Assembly: GCF_014696135.1 (NCBI RefSeq)
Contig: NZ_JACJPP010000011.1
Coordinates: 496,001-560,000 of the forward strand
DNA: 64,000 nucleotides
Source of the DNA: Nodosilinea sp. FACHB-141
GTDB taxonomy: Bacteria > Cyanobacteriota > Cyanobacteriia > Phormidesmidales > Phormidesmidaceae
Direction: 5' to 3'
The notes beneath the pieces were generated by a model. It did not search any database. It was given only the letters and a program-made list of their open reading frames with translations, and was not told where the DNA came from. Positions 1 to 8,191 of this stretch are shown piece by piece. Every line of letters starts with the position of its first letter. Positions within the stretch are counted from its first letter, which is position 1. A program made the position numbers and the translations under genes.

Positions 1-1
1 G

Positions 2-889
2 CAGGGCCATGCTCGGCGACTGTGGTGGACACAGTTTCAGGTGCCGAAGCTGTATCGGCAGCTTGGGGCAAAACTGCTGTTTTCGCCCATTCCCGAAACA
101 CCGCTCTGGTCATCGTGCCGAACGGTGGTGACAGTGCACGACCTAATTCCCCTGCACTTTCCCCAAAAGGGGTCGCCGCTGACGCTGTACTTTCGACACT
201 ATTTGCCCCAGGTCATTCGCCAGGCTGAGCACATTATTTGCGACTCGGAGTCAACCCTGCGCGATATCCAACATTTTTTTGGTCCACTACCCAAAGCAGC
301 AACGGTCGTGCCTCTAGCCTACGATGCTGAGCACTATCGCTGGCTAGACCTGCCACGTCAGCCCTATCTCCTCTACGTAGGCAGCCACTATACCTACAAG
401 AACCTAGGCCGTCTGATAGAAGCCTTTGCCCAGACTGCGCTGCCCGACTTTAAGCTATTGATCGCAGGAGTGCCCGACCCTCGCTATACGCCAGCGCTGC
501 AAGCTCAGGTGGAGGAGATGGGGCTGAGCAATCGCGTTCAGTTTTTGGCCTACGTCCCCTACGACCAGCTGCCCCGATTGATCAACCAGGCGATCGCGCT
601 GGTATTTCCCAGTCTATGGGAAGGGTTTGGCCTACCTGTCCTAGAGGCGATGGCCTGCGGCACGCCGGTGATTACGTCTAACCTATCTTCGCTACCCGAG
701 GTGGCTGGGGAAGCGGCGCTGTCAATTGACCCCTACAACGTCGGTGAACTAGCCGAGGCGATGACTGCCGTCGTCAGCGACTCTAGCCTTTGGATGACGC
801 TTCACCGGTCTGGACTAGCGCGGGTGAAGGCCTTTAGCTGGGAACGAACTGGACGTCAGACTAGCCACATCCTTCAGCGTTATTTATGA
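2..889 (+). CDS. Glycosyltransferase family 4 protein (5' end cut by window)
   Basis: The reading frame is open from the left edge to a TGA at 889, so the N-terminus lies outside the window; the GTG at 41 is internal to an already open frame. The visible part holds the end of the N-terminal Rossmann half (VTVHDLIPL) and the whole C-terminal GT-B half. The motif EGFGLPVLE (nt 619-645) followed by [20 protein letters not shown] is the E-x7-E nucleotide-sugar signature of family GT4 transferases, which move a sugar from a nucleotide donor to a polysaccharide or lipid acceptor at the cytoplasmic face. The acceptor cannot be told from sequence. It converges on the PsiE-like gene across a long hairpin. 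Confidence 0.88.
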   Translation, partial: QGHARRLWWTQFQVPKLYRQLGAKLLFSPIPETPLWSSCRTVVTVHDLIPLHFPQKGSPLTLYFRHYLPQVIRQAEHIICDSESTLRDIQHFFGPLPKAATVVPLAYDAEHYRWLDLPRQPYLLYVGSHYTYKNLGRLIEAFAQTALPDFKLLIAGVPDPRYTPALQAQVEEMGLSNRVQFLAYVPYDQLPRLINQAIALVFPSLWEGFGLPVLEAMACGTPVITSNLSSLPEVAGEAALSIDPYNVGELAEAMTAVVSDSSLWMTLHRSGLARVKAFSWERTGRQTSHILQRYL

Positions 890-892
890 GTA

Positions 893-949
893 AATGTTGA
901 GTTTTGAGGGTTGAGTTCTTAGCCAACCCAACCCTCAAAACTCAACATT
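893..949. repeat. Long perfect inverted repeat between convergent genes
   Basis: Two 21-base arms (893-913 and 929-949) are perfect reverse complements around a 15-base loop. The arms are rich in TTGAG/GGGTTG. There is no clean T-run on either side, so this is not a textbook intrinsic terminator, but it occupies the whole space between two convergent stop codons and could end or stabilise both transcripts. A relative with GGGTTT-rich arms lies at 60773-60839. Confidence 0.8.
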
Positions 950-958
950 CAAAACTAA

Positions 959-1408
959 TCAACGATGGCTGACCCGGACGATCCAATAGCTGATGGCCAA
1001 GGCAAAAATAGCGATCGCTAGGCCAATCAGCGTAGTGCCCGAAATGGTGCTGAGATCCAAAATAATAATTTTTCGGCCGACGGCGGTGAGGGCAGTGGCA
1101 AGCACTAACTCCACCTGCACCACGTGGTTTTGAATATAGGCGGTGATATTTTCCATGATCTCTAGGGCGATCAGCACGCCCAAAAAGAGACCAAAGAGGT
1201 CAATTACCGGCTGGCCTAGAAAGTCTCCCGGACTGTTGGTGAAGATGGTGGTCCCTAAAACCACGGCTAAATCAATCACCATGGCCAGAATTACCACGAT
1301 CATTCCTATAGAAAGCACCTTAGAGATGGTGCCTTCAAACTGGTGCAGGCGACTCAAGAAAACGTCGTCTTTGAACTGCTTCATCAACTGTCTAGACCGG
1401 TTCGCCAT
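959..1408 (-). CDS. psiE: PsiE-like (phosphate-starvation-inducible E family) membrane protein
   Basis: About 149 residues with four hydrophobic segments, including one around VLSIGMIVVILAMVIDLAVVLG, and the family-like core GVLIALEIMENITAYI. PsiE-family proteins are small inner-membrane proteins of uncertain biochemical role. An upstream in-frame start (1489) would overlap narB by 68 bases, whereas the ATG at 1408 sits 14 bases after the narB stop; I prefer the latter. No Shine-Dalgarno is visible. It is the last gene of the leftward nirA-narB unit and may be co-transcribed, but nothing else ties it to nitrate. Confidence 0.75.
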   Translation of the reverse strand: MANRSRQLMKQFKDDVFLSRLHQFEGTISKVLSIGMIVVILAMVIDLAVVLGTTIFTNSPGDFLGQPVIDLFGLFLGVLIALEIMENITAYIQNHVVQVELVLATALTAVGRKIIILDLSTISGTTLIGLAIAIFALAISYWIVRVSHR

Positions 1409-1421
1409 TGATGCTGACTGC

Positions 1422-3656
1422 TCAGGAGGTGGGTGCTGCTGAGAGAATAGACGATTCTGCAGCCTCGGGTAAAGTTTCAGCGGCGACAATGGCTGCTTCT
1501 GGATGTTTCAGCGGCACGACCTGCACCGCGCAAGCCTTCAGCTCGGGCTGGCCTGAGACTGGGCAGGCGACCGGGTGGGTGAGGGCGTTGCACTCGGCAT
1601 TCTCGGCCCACAGGCTGCCCCAGTGCATGGGCACAAACAGGGTGCCTCGGCGAATATTTTGAGTGACCAGCAGGGGCAGCCGGACGATGCCGCGGGGCGA
1701 TCGCACCTCCACCCATTCACCCCCCTGCACCTGGAGCTGCTGAGCATCGCGGGGGTTGATCTCCAAAAACGGAGCCGGGTGCATTTTCTGAATCTTTTCG
1801 ATGCGCCCGGTGCGGGTTTGGGTGTGCCAGTGGCCGTAGAGCCGGCCGGTAGTAAGCACAAAGGGAAACTGGTCGTCGGGCGGCTCCGCCAGACCATTGG
1901 AGTGGAACGCGGCGAAGCGAGCCCGGCGATCGGCGGTGTTAAAAATACCTCGGGTGTAGAGGCGCTTGTCGTGGCGGGTGGCGGCGGTGGTGGCGGTCTC
2001 GGGGTCAGGGCAGGGCCACTGAATAGGGCCAAGCTCTCGCAGGCGATCGTGGCTGAGACCGGTAATGTCGCAGGGCTGCCCCCGGGTGATCTGGGCAAAC
2101 TCGCGATAGACCTCGGCACTGGTGGCGAAGTCAAACTGGTGGGCGAAGCCCAGGCGGCGTCCCACCTCGGCAAAAATTTCCCAGTCGGGGCGGGCCTCGC
2201 CGGGGGGCGAGCGAAAGGCGGAGCAGAGGGTCACTACCCGCTCAGAGTTGGTCATGGTGCCGGTTTTTTCCCCCCACTGGGCGGCGGGCAGCAGCAGATG
2301 GGCAAACTCGGCGGTTTCGGTGGGGTAGTAGGTGTCTTGGTAGACGGTAAAGGGAGACTGGCGCAGTGCGGCCTTGGTGCGGTTGAGGTCGGGCAGGCTA
2401 ACCGCTGGGTTGGTGGCGGCGATCCACAGCAGGCCCACCTGATGGTGCTCTAGGGCCAGCATCATTTCGCCCACGGCCAGGCCCGGTGTTGCAGAAATCT
2501 GCCCAGCGGGCAATCCCCAGAACTCTTCCACCTGGCGGCGGTGGTCAGCGTTTTTCACCAGACGATAGCCCGGCAAAATGTGGGATAGCCCGCCGGCTTC
2601 GCGCCCGCCCATGGCGTTGGGCTGCCCGGTGAGGGAAAATGGCCCCGCCCCCGGTCGGCCAATATTGCCGGTCATCAGGTGGAGGTTGATCAGCGACCTG
2701 ACCTTCGCCGTTCCCTCCGACGACTGGTTGAGCCCCATCGACCACAGCGACAGCACCGCCTTGGCATCGGCCCAGGCACGGGCGGCGGTTTCTAAATCGG
2801 CGACAGAAATGCCGCAGCGCTCGGCCACAATGGTCGGCTCGTAGTGGCGTAGCACCTCGGTGTAGGCGGCAAAGCCTTGGGTGCAGCCGTCGATAAACTC
2901 GGGGTCGAGGCTGCCCCAGCGCAGCAGCAGGTGGCCAATGCCGTTGAGCAGGGTGATGTCGCTGCCGGGCCGAATTGCCAGGTGCAGGTCGGCAGCCTTA
3001 GCAGTGTCGGTGCGGCGAGGGTCAACCACGATCAGCTTGACGTGGCCGTGGCGCTTGTGGTGCTTGCGCAGGCGGTTAAAGACAATGGGGTGGCACTCGG
3101 CGGCGTTGGTGCCGATCAAAAAAGCGCAGTCGGTGGCCTCCAGATCGGCATAGCAGCAGGGCGGACCGTCGCTGCCAAAGCTCTGGATGTAACCCGCTAC
3201 CGCCGATGACATGCACAGCCGCGAGTTGGCGTCGAAGTTGTTGGTGCCCAGGCAGCCCTTCACCAACTTTTGGGCCACGTAATAGTCTTCGGTTTGGAAT
3301 TGCCCTGAGCCGTAGACGCAGATGCCGTCCGGTCCCATCTCCTGGCGCACAGTTTGAATGCGGCTGACGATCGCATCCAGCGCCACCTCCCACGACACCC
3401 GCCGGAAGGGATCGTCGAGGGAGGCCCGCATCATCGGGTACTTGAGCCGATCGCGATCGAGGGACTCAGCCACGGTGGCTCCCTTGACGCACACCATGCC
3501 CTGGCTGGAGGGGTGGGCGCGATCGCCCCGTATTTGCCACAGCGGATTGCCTGCTGCGTCGCGGTTAGTGGGCTTGTTGGGCTGGGCCGGAGGTAAGACT
3601 TCCAGGCCGCAACCCACGCCGCAGTAAGGACACAAGGTTTTAGCCGGATCGGTCAT
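1422..3656 (-). CDS. narB: Ferredoxin-dependent assimilatory nitrate reductase NarB
   Basis: 744 residues, the usual NarB length. It reduces nitrate to nitrite in the cytoplasm with electrons from ferredoxin, using one [4Fe-4S] cluster and a bis-MGD molybdenum cofactor. Visible: cluster ligands Cys9, Cys12, Cys16 and Cys56 (CPYCGVGC and GMVCVKG); the molybdenum ligand Cys148 in NSRLCMSS; and the C-terminal molydopterin-dinucleotide-binding domain ([17 protein letters not shown]). There is no FAD or NADH module, as expected for the cyanobacterial enzyme. The ATG at 3656 is preceded directly by a C-rich tract and no Shine-Dalgarno. It lies 291 bases downstream of nirA, with no transporter gene between. 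Confidence 0.97.
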   Translation of the reverse strand: MTDPAKTLCPYCGVGCGLEVLPPAQPNKPTNRDAAGNPLWQIRGDRAHPSSQGMVCVKGATVAESLDRDRLKYPMMRASLDDPFRRVSWEVALDAIVSRIQTVRQEMGPDGICVYGSGQFQTEDYYVAQKLVKGCLGTNNFDANSRLCMSSAVAGYIQSFGSDGPPCCYADLEATDCAFLIGTNAAECHPIVFNRLRKHHKRHGHVKLIVVDPRRTDTAKAADLHLAIRPGSDITLLNGIGHLLLRWGSLDPEFIDGCTQGFAAYTEVLRHYEPTIVAERCGISVADLETAARAWADAKAVLSLWSMGLNQSSEGTAKVRSLINLHLMTGNIGRPGAGPFSLTGQPNAMGGREAGGLSHILPGYRLVKNADHRRQVEEFWGLPAGQISATPGLAVGEMMLALEHHQVGLLWIAATNPAVSLPDLNRTKAALRQSPFTVYQDTYYPTETAEFAHLLLPAAQWGEKTGTMTNSERVVTLCSAFRSPPGEARPDWEIFAEVGRRLGFAHQFDFATSAEVYREFAQITRGQPCDITGLSHDRLRELGPIQWPCPDPETATTAATRHDKRLYTRGIFNTADRRARFAAFHSNGLAEPPDDQFPFVLTTGRLYGHWHTQTRTGRIEKIQKMHPAPFLEINPRDAQQLQVQGGEWVEVRSPRGIVRLPLLVTQNIRRGTLFVPMHWGSLWAENAECNALTHPVACPVSGQPELKACAVQVVPLKHPEAAIVAAETLPEAAESSILSAAPTS

Positions 3657-3947
3657 AGAGGGTGGATGGGTAGGGGGTGGATGGGTCGGGGGTAGCAGTT
3701 CACAGCAGGGAAGTTCTGGGTGGAAATCCTCCCTGCTTTACTTTCTAAGGGGCTTCCGAGGGAATCTCCTACAGCAGAGAACTGGGGAAATCGGTTTGGA
3801 TCTAAGAACGCCTCACTCCAGGAACATGCAAAAACACAAGGTTGTGAAAACCTAATATTTGGCCTCGCCACCAGGTTATGGACTGTGCTACGTTTGCCTC
3901 AAATGCAAACTGTGTGTCCTGGGGCCGTTGGCCAGCAGGACATTTTT
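3657..3947. other. Structured nirA-narB spacer, no gene
   Basis: This spacer sits where most cyanobacteria carry a nitrate transporter. I see no coding frame. On the minus strand it ends in a G-poor tract of CCATCCACCC units touching the narB start (3657-3695). It holds an 8-base perfect inverted repeat (3704-3711/3730-3737), a 6-base one (GTTTGC/GCAAAC, about 3892-3910), and a hairpin with T-run described separately. The structure could set the relative stability of nirA and narB mRNA segments. Confidence 0.6.
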
Positions 3948-3949
3948 TT
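3915..3949 (+). terminator. Rho-independent terminator facing the nirA 3' end
   Basis: TGTCCTG (3915-3921) pairs with CAGGACA (3936-3942), with an inner GGCC/GGCC pairing, followed by seven T (3943-3949). On the plus strand this is a good intrinsic terminator. It would stop transcripts running antisense into nirA; its T-run touches the nirA stop codon at 3948-3950. In the nirA direction the hairpin has no T-run after it. Confidence 0.6.
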
Positions 3950-5543
3950 AGTCCACCGTCACCATCACGCCATTGAGGTTGGCAGCGGTGCTCCTGGGCT
4001 GGGCACCGAAGTTTTCGATCAGCAGCGATCGCAGCACCCCGTGCAGCTCATCACAGGGAATACCCTGCTGCACCTTTTCGCCCAGGTGAGCCTCCTTACC
4101 CACCTTGCCGCCCATGAAAATATCCACCCCTTCTACGGTTTTGCCGTCCTTGCGCACCTTGGTGCCCATCAGGCCAATGTCGGCCACCTGGGGCTGACCG
4201 CAGGAGTTGGGGCAGCCCGTCCAGTGAATGCGCACCGGCTGCGATAGGGCGAGTTCTGCGTCTAGGGCTTCGGCCAAAGCCACGGCGCGCTGCTTGGTCT
4301 CCACTAGGGCAAAGTTGCAGAACTGTGACCCGGTGCAGGAGACCAGCGATCGCGTCAGCGCCGAGGGGGCGATCGAAAATTTCTCCAGCAGCGGCTCTTG
4401 CCGCAGCACCGCCAGCCGCGAGTCGGGCACGTTGGGAATAATCACATTTTGCTCGACCGTCAGGCGCAGTTCGCCGCTACCGTAGACCTCCGCCAAGCGG
4501 GCCAAGTCAAACAGATCGCTGGCCTGCAATCGCCCCACCGGAATGTGCAGCCCCACGTAGTTGAGCCCCACCTGCTTTTGGGCATAGATGCCAATGTGGT
4601 CGCGCTTATCCCAGTCCATTTCATCCTTGGGCGCAGCCGACAGCAGCGGTTGACCGTAGGCAGTCTCCACCGCCGCCCGAAATTGATCCATGCCCCATTC
4701 GTCAATCAGCCACATCAGACGGGCCTTTTGCCGATTTACCCGCGGGCCATGGTCGCGGTACACCTCGAGAATGGCGCGGCACAGCTCCACGACGCTGTCG
4801 TCGTCGGAGGGCACCCAGGCGTTGAGCGGAATGGCGGCCTCACAGCGGCGGGCAGAGAAAAAGCCCCCTACCACGACGTTAAAACCCAGCACGCCTTCTC
4901 GGTAAGCAGGCACGAAGGCAATGTCGTTGATTTCCGCGTGGATGGAATTGTCGCGCCCGCCCTCAATAGCGATATTGAATTTGCGGGGCAGATTGCTAAA
5001 GGCCGCATTACCTTCGCCATTGGCGGTGATCATGTCTTGAACTTTGCGCACCAGCCCCTGGGTGTCTATCAGCTCGTCGGCGTCAAGGCCCGCTACGGGC
5101 GACCCGGTGATGTTGCGCACGTTGTCCATGCCCGACTGAATAGAGGTCAGACCTGCCGCGTGCATGCGCCGAAAAATATCGGGAATGTCTTCGAGTAAAA
5201 TGCCGCGCAGCTGAAGATTTTGTCGGGTGGTAATGTCGGCACTGCCATCTTCGCCGTAGCGCTGGATGATCTCTGCCAGGGTGCGGGCCTTGTAGCCGTT
5301 GAGCAACCCGTTGGGCAGCCGCAGCCGCAGCATAAACTTGCCGGGCGTCACCGGGCGAAAGAAGATGCCCAGCCATTTGAGCCGATGGGTGAGGTCGGTG
5401 TCGTCTACGGCTTCCCACCCTAGCTGAGCAAACTGCTCCAGCTCATGCTTGACTAGCAGACCGTCTTTGTCGGCCTTAAACTGTTCAAACTTGTTGAGTT
5501 TGGCGGTGGCCGCTGTGCTGGCCGTGTTTATAGAAGTGGTCAC
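3948..5543 (-). CDS. nirA: Ferredoxin-nitrite reductase NirA
   Basis: 531 residues. It reduces nitrite to ammonium with six electrons from ferredoxin, using a coupled siroheme-[4Fe-4S] centre. The cluster and siroheme cysteines lie in CTGSQFCNFALVETK and WTGCPNSCGQ; two ferredoxin-like half-domains (FFRPVTPGKFMLRLR and later HIPVGRLQASDLFDLARLAE) are present. The start is a GTG (5541-5543); the N-terminus LNKFEQFKADKDGL matches the family. It is first in the leftward nirA-narB unit and has an NtcA-type promoter about 130 bases upstream. The divergent neighbour is the probable nirB. Confidence 0.97.
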   Translation of the reverse strand: MTTSINTASTAATAKLNKFEQFKADKDGLLVKHELEQFAQLGWEAVDDTDLTHRLKWLGIFFRPVTPGKFMLRLRLPNGLLNGYKARTLAEIIQRYGEDGSADITTRQNLQLRGILLEDIPDIFRRMHAAGLTSIQSGMDNVRNITGSPVAGLDADELIDTQGLVRKVQDMITANGEGNAAFSNLPRKFNIAIEGGRDNSIHAEINDIAFVPAYREGVLGFNVVVGGFFSARRCEAAIPLNAWVPSDDDSVVELCRAILEVYRDHGPRVNRQKARLMWLIDEWGMDQFRAAVETAYGQPLLSAAPKDEMDWDKRDHIGIYAQKQVGLNYVGLHIPVGRLQASDLFDLARLAEVYGSGELRLTVEQNVIIPNVPDSRLAVLRQEPLLEKFSIAPSALTRSLVSCTGSQFCNFALVETKQRAVALAEALDAELALSQPVRIHWTGCPNSCGQPQVADIGLMGTKVRKDGKTVEGVDIFMGGKVGKEAHLGEKVQQGIPCDELHGVLRSLLIENFGAQPRSTAANLNGVMVTVD

Positions 5544-5671
5544 TGGTACACCGTTGTAGCAAGACGTTTACCGACGCATCCCTAACTGGTGAAAGTCTCC
5601 CAGTCTCCCCTAGACGCTACTGCCTCAATCGCTACAGAACGATCGAGATCAGCCTAGGGTTAGGTGTGGCT

Positions 5672-5713
5672 AGCCTAGAACCGCTCTAGGGAGGCTTTTG
5701 TATAGACTCATAC
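5672..5713 (-). promoter_or_regulatory. NtcA-activated class II promoter of nirA
   Basis: GTATAGACTCATAC (5700-5713) is a perfect GTA-N8-TAC site. Reading leftward, exactly 22 bases separate it from TAGGCT (5677-5672), which fits the TAN3T -10 box. That spacing is the established architecture of NtcA-activated cyanobacterial promoters, in which NtcA replaces the -35 box. Predicted transcription start near 5665, giving a leader of roughly 120 bases. GTA-N8-TAC alone would occur by chance many times in 64 kb; the -10 spacing and position make this one convincing. Confidence 0.88.
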
Positions 5714-5728
5714 GTTTTTTGAAGCACC

Positions 5729-5765
5729 ATGCAGGCTCCGCAAGAGGCGGCTGCGCGAACTGCAT
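5729..5765. promoter_or_regulatory. Inverted repeat ATGCAG/CTGCAT, possible NtcB-binding region
   Basis: Six-base perfect arms at 5729-5734 and 5760-5765 enclose a GC-rich segment that folds further (GCTCCGC/GCGGCTGC). It lies just upstream of the NtcA box relative to nirA, where the LysR regulator NtcB acts in other cyanobacteria. The inner part also resembles short mobile-type cyanobacterial repeats, so the assignment is tentative. Confidence 0.35.
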
Positions 5766-5867
5766 AGTCAAACCTCGGGAAACCCAGGTTTAGGTCCTAT
5801 GGTGTAGAAGGCCGGTTCCCGCCGATGCCAGTTCCAGAGCTAACCCAGAGCCAACTAGGAGCGCCCT

Positions 5868-6980
5868 GTGTCCTCTTTTGATCAGTTTGCGGTTTCATCA
5901 TCTCCATCGGAGGCGGCCCGAACTACGGTAGCAAAGTTGGGCGCCGGAGACTTCCACGATCGCTGGGAGCAGTCGCGCCAGGTCGCCGATCTGGGCGATG
6001 CGGCCTTAGACGATCTGCTGGCTATGCTTCAAGACAGTGAGTGCGATTGGGAAGCCCGCTGGTTTGCAGCCCGCGCTTTGGGAGAGTTCGATCGCCCCGA
6101 GGTAATTGCCGCCCTGGTCAACACCTTTGCCACTACGACCGATGAAGACCTGCGCCAGGCGATGGCAGCGGCCCTAACTCAGATTGGCCCTGGGGCGATC
6201 GCCGCCTTAGGTGAGCAACTCGCTCAACCCGAGCTACGACCTGCGGCGGTGCAGGCCCTAGCCCGCATTCACCATCCCGCCACGATTCCTTGGCTAAAGC
6301 TGGCGATGGCTGATGCGCGATCGCCCGTGCGAGCTACTGCTCTCGATGCTCTCAGCGCCTTTGCCGACCTCACTCTGCTGCCCATAGTGCAGCAAGGCCT
6401 AGCAGATCCGGCGGCAGCGGTGCGGGCGGCGGCGATACGGGGGCTGCTGGGACTGCGATTGGGCCTGCCTGCTCAACAGCTAATCGACGCTCTCACGCCG
6501 CTGCTCGGAGACGCAGATGAACGGGTTGCCCAGCAGGCCGCCTATGCTCTAGGGCGGTTGTCAAGTGCGGCGGCGGCAGCGCCTCTGCTACAGCTACTGC
6601 AAGCCCCCGGCACCCCTGAAGCCCTACAGATTTTTGCTGTGCAGGCCCTGAGCTGGCAGAATACCGCCACGGCTTTAGAAGGCCTGATCCAAGCCTGGGA
6701 CTGGTTGGAGCTTCCCGCTCGGTTGGCCCTGGTGCAGGGGCTAGCTGCTGTGGCCTCCGACCAGCGGTCGCGGGCCACAGCAGCCCTGGCGAACTGGCTA
6801 CAGCTGTTGCCGCCTACCGCTGAAAACAGCACCCTGCGTCGCCACCTGGTGCTGGCCCTAGGGCAGGTCGGCGACTCCGTGCTGGAGTCAGAGCTGCGAT
6901 CGCTGCTGCACGACCCAGACCCTGGGGTGCAGCTCCACGCTGAGGCGGCCCTGCGTCAGCTCCAGACCCAATCTGTCTAA
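5868..6980 (+). CDS. nirB: HEAT-repeat protein, probable NirB (nitrite reductase partner)
   Basis: 370 residues made almost wholly of about ten HEAT/PBS-lyase-type helical repeats (for example ARWFAARALGEFDRPEVIAAL and ERVAQQAAYALGRL). Such repeats mediate protein-protein contacts; some relatives act on phycobilin attachment or phycobilisome turnover. Position argues for NirB: in Synechococcus and Anabaena, nirB encodes a protein needed for full NirA activity and lies divergent from nirA, next to ntcB, exactly as here. The start is a GTG at 5868 with AGGAG nine bases before it. The symbol rests on context; an NblB- or CpcE-like role cannot be excluded. Confidence 0.75.
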   Translation: MSSFDQFAVSSSPSEAARTTVAKLGAGDFHDRWEQSRQVADLGDAALDDLLAMLQDSECDWEARWFAARALGEFDRPEVIAALVNTFATTTDEDLRQAMAAALTQIGPGAIAALGEQLAQPELRPAAVQALARIHHPATIPWLKLAMADARSPVRATALDALSAFADLTLLPIVQQGLADPAAAVRAAAIRGLLGLRLGLPAQQLIDALTPLLGDADERVAQQAAYALGRLSSAAAAAPLLQLLQAPGTPEALQIFAVQALSWQNTATALEGLIQAWDWLELPARLALVQGLAAVASDQRSRATAALANWLQLLPPTAENSTLRRHLVLALGQVGDSVLESELRSLLHDPDPGVQLHAEAALRQLQTQSV

Positions 6981-7102
6981 TCGCTTTTAGCCTGCTGCTG
7001 GGGAAGACTTAAGGACGAAGCACTGGCCAGGCAATGGCTAGAGTAAACTGGCCTGGCTTGCGGCTCGCCGCTTTTCGCCAAGAACCACGGCGGCCTAAAC
7101 CG

Positions 7103-7123
7103 GGTATCGCTACTTTTGATACC
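7103..7123. promoter_or_regulatory. Inverted repeat GGTATC-N9-GATACC upstream of ntcB
   Basis: GGTATC (7103-7108) and GATACC (7118-7123) form a 6+6 perfect dyad about 95-115 bases before the ntcB start. Its length and T...A-centred layout are compatible with a LysR-type autoregulatory site, but the sequence alone does not prove binding. Confidence 0.35.
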
Positions 7124-7159
7124 AAGTGCGGGAGTGCGATCTGCTAATCAAGACAAGGG

Positions 7160-7190
7160 CGGTCCAACGAAACCCCGTTGGGCCGTTTTG
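7160..7190 (+). terminator. Terminator-like hairpin just upstream of ntcB
   Basis: CGGTCCAACG (7160-7169) pairs with CGTTGGGCCG (7176-7185) with one G-U pair, a six-base loop (AAACCC) and then TTTT (7186-7189). It ends 29 bases before the ntcB ATG, so it could terminate the nirB transcript or attenuate read-through into ntcB. Confidence 0.6.
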
Positions 7191-7218
7191 CTAGCAGCCG
7201 TGTGGATACCTGTCAAAA

Positions 7219-8145
7219 ATGCGCATAGAACAGCTCCAGGCGTTTCTATCGGTGGCTGAAACCGGCAGCTTTCAGTCGGCGGCGCAGCAGTGCGCGGTGA
7301 CGCAGTCCACCGTCAGTCGCCAGGTGCAGGCCCTGGAGGCCGAGCTCGATGCGCCGTTGTTTCACCGGGGCGCCCAGGCCAAACTCACGGTGGCCGGAGA
7401 GCGTCTGCTGCCCAAGGCCCGACGCATCTACCAAGACTGGATGCAGGTTTCTAAAGATATCGCCGATCTGATGGCCGGTAAGCAGCCCGAACTCTGCGTG
7501 GCGGCGATTCAGTCGGTGTGCGCCACGGTGCTGCCACCGGTGCTCCAGCAGTTTTGCTCAGAGTATCCCCAGGTGCAGCTGCGGGTGACGGCTCTGGGCA
7601 GCGATCGCTCCCTCAAGGTGCTGCGCGACGGCCTGGTTGATTTGGCCATCGTGATGGATAACCCCCGCCTTACCACTCAGCCCGAAATGGTTGTCACGCC
7701 GCTCTTTGAGGAGTCAGTTGAGGTGCTGATGGCAGGCCACCACGACCTGGCTCGCCAGCCAGTCATTTCCTGGGAGATGCTGGCCCGGTTTCCGCAGATT
7801 GTCTTTAAAGATGGCTACGGCATGGCGCGGCTGGTGCAGCAGCAGTTTCAAGACCGGGGCGAAGAGTTTAACCCAGCGATGGAGCTTAATACCCTCGACG
7901 CCTTTCGGGCGGTGATTCGCCAGGGTAATTTTGTCGCGCTGCTGCCCCAGTCGGCTCTAGCCGACTGCCACGATGACCCCACCCTAGCGGTGCGCCCCAC
8001 CGAAGCGCCGGTGCTGACCCGCTCAGTGGTGCTAGTGACTACCCGCGATCGCCTAGTGATTCCCCCGATCCAGCGGTTTCACGACCTGGTGCAGAGCCTG
8101 GCCACCCCCATTCGCCCTAGACCCGCAGCGGTGTCTTACAGTTAG
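7219..8145 (+). CDS. ntcB: LysR-family regulator NtcB
   Basis: 308 residues. The N-terminal winged helix-turn-helix (MRIEQLQAFLSVAETGSFQSAAQQ...VTQSTVSRQVQALE, residues 1-60) is followed by a LysR effector-binding domain (about 90-295). In Synechococcus and Anabaena NtcB is a nitrite-responsive activator of nirA. The identification rests on family plus its place in nirA // nirB-ntcB-cnaT. The ATG at 7219 starts at the conserved MRIEQLQ. It is followed closely by cnaT. Confidence 0.88.
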   Translation: MRIEQLQAFLSVAETGSFQSAAQQCAVTQSTVSRQVQALEAELDAPLFHRGAQAKLTVAGERLLPKARRIYQDWMQVSKDIADLMAGKQPELCVAAIQSVCATVLPPVLQQFCSEYPQVQLRVTALGSDRSLKVLRDGLVDLAIVMDNPRLTTQPEMVVTPLFEESVEVLMAGHHDLARQPVISWEMLARFPQIVFKDGYGMARLVQQQFQDRGEEFNPAMELNTLDAFRAVIRQGNFVALLPQSALADCHDDPTLAVRPTEAPVLTRSVVLVTTRDRLVIPPIQRFHDLVQSLATPIRPRPAAVSYS

Positions 8146-8191
8146 GTAATCATCCTTTACGAACCCCTTGTTCCCAGGGTCAGCAGTCTCT

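Larger units (their letters stand above)
5544..5867. promoter_or_regulatory. Divergent nirA / nirB-ntcB control region
   Basis: 324 bases without a gene between divergent nirA and the HEAT-repeat gene. Contents: the NtcA promoter for nirA (5672-5713), an ATGCAG...CTGCAT inverted repeat (5729-5765), a bulged hairpin AAACCT/AGGTTT with inner GGG/CCC (5770-5791), and a possible rightward -10 TATGGT near 5799 for nirB. NtcA and NtcB are the known activators of this gene set in other cyanobacteria. Confidence 0.75.

Noticed and set aside
1575..2453. 292-codon plus-strand frame opposite narB
   Set aside because: Glycine/valine-rich mirror of a GC-rich gene, with no domain; narB is certain on the other strand.
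4398..5198. 266-codon plus-strand frame opposite nirA
   Set aside because: Lies wholly within nirA antisense and has no recognisable features.
5546..5559. GTA-N8-TAG sequence next to the nirA start as an NtcA site
   Set aside because: Imperfect, and too close to the start codon; the perfect site at 5700-5713 has the right -10 spacing.
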